A stretch of DNA of 6,239 nt from an uncultured Prosthecobacter sp. (lineage in GTDB: Bacteria; Verrucomicrobiota; Verrucomicrobiia; Verrucomicrobiales; Verrucomicrobiaceae). The notes beneath the pieces were generated by a model, which was not told where the DNA came from, searched no databases, and saw only the letters and a list, made by a program, of their open reading frames with translations. A program made the position numbers and the translations under genes. The stretch covers positions 1 through 6,239 of the forward strand of contig CANNUR010000180.1 in NCBI GenBank assembly GCA_947523045.1, read 5' to 3'. Numbering within the stretch: position 1 is the first letter of the stretch; every line of letters begins with the position of its first letter. This document shows, one piece after another, positions 5,069-6,239 of the stretch.

Positions 5069-5543
5069 TGACGAGCCGTCTCAGCGTCGATTTGCGGCTT
5101 TGCGCCGACTGACTCAGGTTTGGATCGATCCTCCGATTTTCTTCCTGACGGTTTGTGTCCAAGCAAGGCGACAGCTTTTGGCCCATGAGGTAGTTCACGC
5201 CATTTTACGTGAAGTGTGGGAGACCGGCTATCAACGCCACGGCTGGCAAGTCGGGCGCTATGTCATCATGCCGGATCACGTGCATCTGTTCTGTGCAGCG
5301 AGTCGCCAAGCGGCAAGCCTCGGCACTTACGTCGGTGCCTGGAAACAGTGGAGCAGCAAACTCTTGCGCGGCCGGACCGGTATGACCGATTTCCAATGGC
5401 AGCGAAACTTCTTTGATCATGTGCTTCGCTCGGAGGAAAGCTACCAGGGGAAGTGGCACTATGTGATGAACAACCCTGTGCGTGCAGGCTTGGTGCGGAA
5501 CGCCGTCGAATGGCCCTATGCAGGGCATTTGCATTTCCTGTAG
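5064..5543 (+). CDS. REP-associated tyrosine transposase (RAYT, Y1/HUH)
   Basis: This is an IS200-like Y1 transposase-family protein of the RAYT (TnpA-REP) type: 159 residues from the ATG at 5064, or 165 from the GTG at 5046. The HUH metal-binding motif is in MPDHVHLF (H72 and H74, counted from 5064). The C-terminal catalytic segment is WHYVMNNPVRAGLV, with Y133 as the presumed nucleophile; the Y..NPVRAGLV pattern is a hallmark of RAYTs. These enzymes nick and join single-stranded REP DNA next to GTAG-type feet, and they are usually single-copy, vertically maintained and flanked by REPs. REP hairpins lie on both sides here, and the stop codon TAG is itself part of a GTAG foot (5540-5543). The coding sequence is visibly less GC-rich than its neighbours. 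The frame is intact and both motifs are present, so the enzyme may be active. Confidence 0.9.
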   Translation: MNDEPSQRRFAALRRLTQVWIDPPIFFLTVCVQARRQLLAHEVVHAILREVWETGYQRHGWQVGRYVIMPDHVHLFCAASRQAASLGTYVGAWKQWSSKLLRGRTGMTDFQWQRNFFDHVLRSEESYQGKWHYVMNNPVRAGLVRNAVEWPYAGHLHFL

Positions 5544-5591
5544 TGCGGGGCATCGACCCGCAGGATCCGCGCGGTCACTGCCCGCGTCTAC
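5540..5591. repeat. REP/BIME pair immediately right of the RAYT gene
   Basis: GTAG (5540-5543) is the foot of a plus-strand hairpin, TGCGGG (5544-5549) with CCCGCA (5557-5562), 7-base loop. A facing REP on the minus strand has foot GTAG (5591-5588) and pairs GCGCGG (5569-5574) with CCGCGT (5582-5587), loop TCACTGC. This is a classical inverted REP pair with intact feet on both sides, and it starts inside the last codons of the transposase gene. Confidence 0.88.
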
Positions 5592-5592
5592 A

Positions 5593-5640
5593 GAAGGCGG
5601 ATCGACCCGTGGGATCCACGCGGTCACTGCCCGCGTCTAC
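5593..5640. repeat. Second REP unit
   Basis: The minus-strand hairpin ACGCGG (5618-5623) with CCGCGT (5631-5636), loop TCACTGC, with foot GTAG (plus-strand CTAC, 5637-5640), repeats the previous one exactly 49 bp on. The plus-facing half (GGCGGATCGACCCG) has lost its GTAG foot and part of its stem. A small extra inverted pair, CGTGG with CCACG, lies at 5608-5620. Confidence 0.82.
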
Positions 5641-5643
5641 AGA

Positions 5644-5689
5644 GGAGGCATCGACCCGCAGAATCGACGGGGGCATTTGCCGCATCTCC
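5644..5689. repeat. Third, degenerate REP unit
   Basis: GGCATCGACCCGCAGAATC aligns with the plus-facing half. The other half reads on the minus strand as foot GGAG followed by ATGCGG, a 7-base loop and CCCCGT, an imperfect stem with one G-U pair and one mismatch. GGAG is a known alternative REP foot. The element ends 3 bp before the stop of the peroxiredoxin gene. Confidence 0.6.
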
Positions 5690-5692
5690 AGC

Positions 5693-6214
5693 TCACCGGC
5701 CCTCTTTGAGGACCCGCCGGATGTCGTCGGCCTGGGTGGCGGTCGAGGCGCTGGCGTCGTGCCAGACGATGCGGCCGTTGCGGATCAGGAAGCACTGGCG
5801 CGAGGCGAAGGGCAGCAGGCCGAGCACCTTGCCGACGCCGAAGGCGGCGAGGATTTTGCCCTCGGGGTCGGCGATGAGGTCGTAGGGAAGGCGGTGCTGG
5901 GTCTTGAACTTCTGCTGGGCCTCGGCGCCGTCGGTGGAGACCCCGAGCACCTGCACGCCCTGCTGCTGGAGTTCGGCGAAGGCGTCGCGCAGCGAGCAAG
6001 CCTGCGCGGTGCAACCCGGGGTGTTGGCCTTGGGATAAAAAAACACCACGGTCGGCCCCTTGGCATAGACCTCGGTGAAGCGCACCACCTTGCCGTCCTG
6101 GTTGAGGCCGGTGACCTCGGGGGCGGGGCGGTCGACCCGTTCCCCGGAGCCAGCCTGGGCGGCACCGAAGAGGCTGGAGAAGAAGGCGGCGAGCAGGGGC
6201 ATGAAGCGGCGCAT
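5693..6214 (-). CDS. Secreted PrxQ/Bcp-type peroxiredoxin
   Basis: This 173-residue thioredoxin-fold protein is of the AhpC/TSA, PrxQ (Bcp) subfamily. Residues 1-21 form a signal peptide (MRRFMPLLAAFFSSLFGAAQA), so it should act in the periplasm; most Bcp proteins are cytoplasmic. The active-site segment FFYPKANTPGCTAQACSLRD carries the peroxidatic C68 and a resolving C73 four residues later, the PrxQ arrangement. VLGVSTDGAEAQQKF and a conserved-region Arg (R139) follow. It reduces H2O2 and organic hydroperoxides using an external thiol donor. An AGGA lies close upstream of the ATG at 6214, and M5 is an alternative start. It converges with the transposase gene, the REP elements filling the gap. 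It may protect the cell envelope from peroxide, including that made by copper chemistry, but this link is inference. Confidence 0.9.
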   Translation of the reverse strand: MRRFMPLLAAFFSSLFGAAQAGSGERVDRPAPEVTGLNQDGKVVRFTEVYAKGPTVVFFYPKANTPGCTAQACSLRDAFAELQQQGVQVLGVSTDGAEAQQKFKTQHRLPYDLIADPEGKILAAFGVGKVLGLLPFASRQCFLIRNGRIVWHDASASTATQADDIRRVLKEGR

Positions 6215-6239
6215 TTCCTGGGTTACGCGGCACGGCCGC

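Overview
The window is GC-rich bacterial DNA. The gene style points to a Gram-negative heterotroph, most plausibly a verrucomicrobium of the Opitutaceae type: a twin-arginine TIM-barrel protein starting MNRRHFLASS, a multicopper oxidase carrying an outer-membrane barrel, and a REP-associated transposase. The lineage is inferred from these features only; there is no rRNA gene here.

Left edge (1-248): the end of a CRISPR array with four 36-bp repeats and three complete 30-bp spacers. Repeat length, spacer length and both repeat termini fit a type II-C (Cas9) array whose crRNA strand is the minus strand. Because the 66-bp period is divisible by three, the array reads as an open frame (HPKPGGKPK-type peptide) running into the sigma-factor gene. 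That apparent N-terminal extension is almost certainly an artefact. No cas gene or tracrRNA is visible, so they would lie left of the window or elsewhere.

Copper block (317-3704): a plus-strand CorE-like ECF sigma factor, with a CxC motif in the linker and a Cys-rich tail, converges on a minus-strand set of three exported proteins. In transcription order these are a small Cys-rich secreted protein (3704-3366), a CopA-like multicopper oxidase fused to a C-terminal CopB-like barrel (3287-1149), and a small lipoprotein with a YHS-like Cys motif (1096-845). Together they suggest a self-contained copper-sensing and detoxification module: the sigma factor senses copper, the oxidase oxidises Cu(I) at the outer membrane, and the small Cys proteins bind metal.

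Middle (3709-4800): a Tat-exported sugar phosphate isomerase/epimerase-like TIM-barrel protein, followed by a short, probably decayed, secreted-protein frame.

Right (4911-5689): a RAYT (REP-associated Y1/HUH transposase) gene bracketed by REP/BIME elements with GTAG-footed hairpins. One REP foot supplies the transposase stop codon, and a perfect 19-bp palindrome overlaps its start codon. The window ends with a secreted PrxQ/Bcp-type peroxiredoxin (6214-5693). The window has three separate points of interest: the type II-C array end, the CorE-like copper module with a fused oxidase/barrel, and the RAYT/REP unit.
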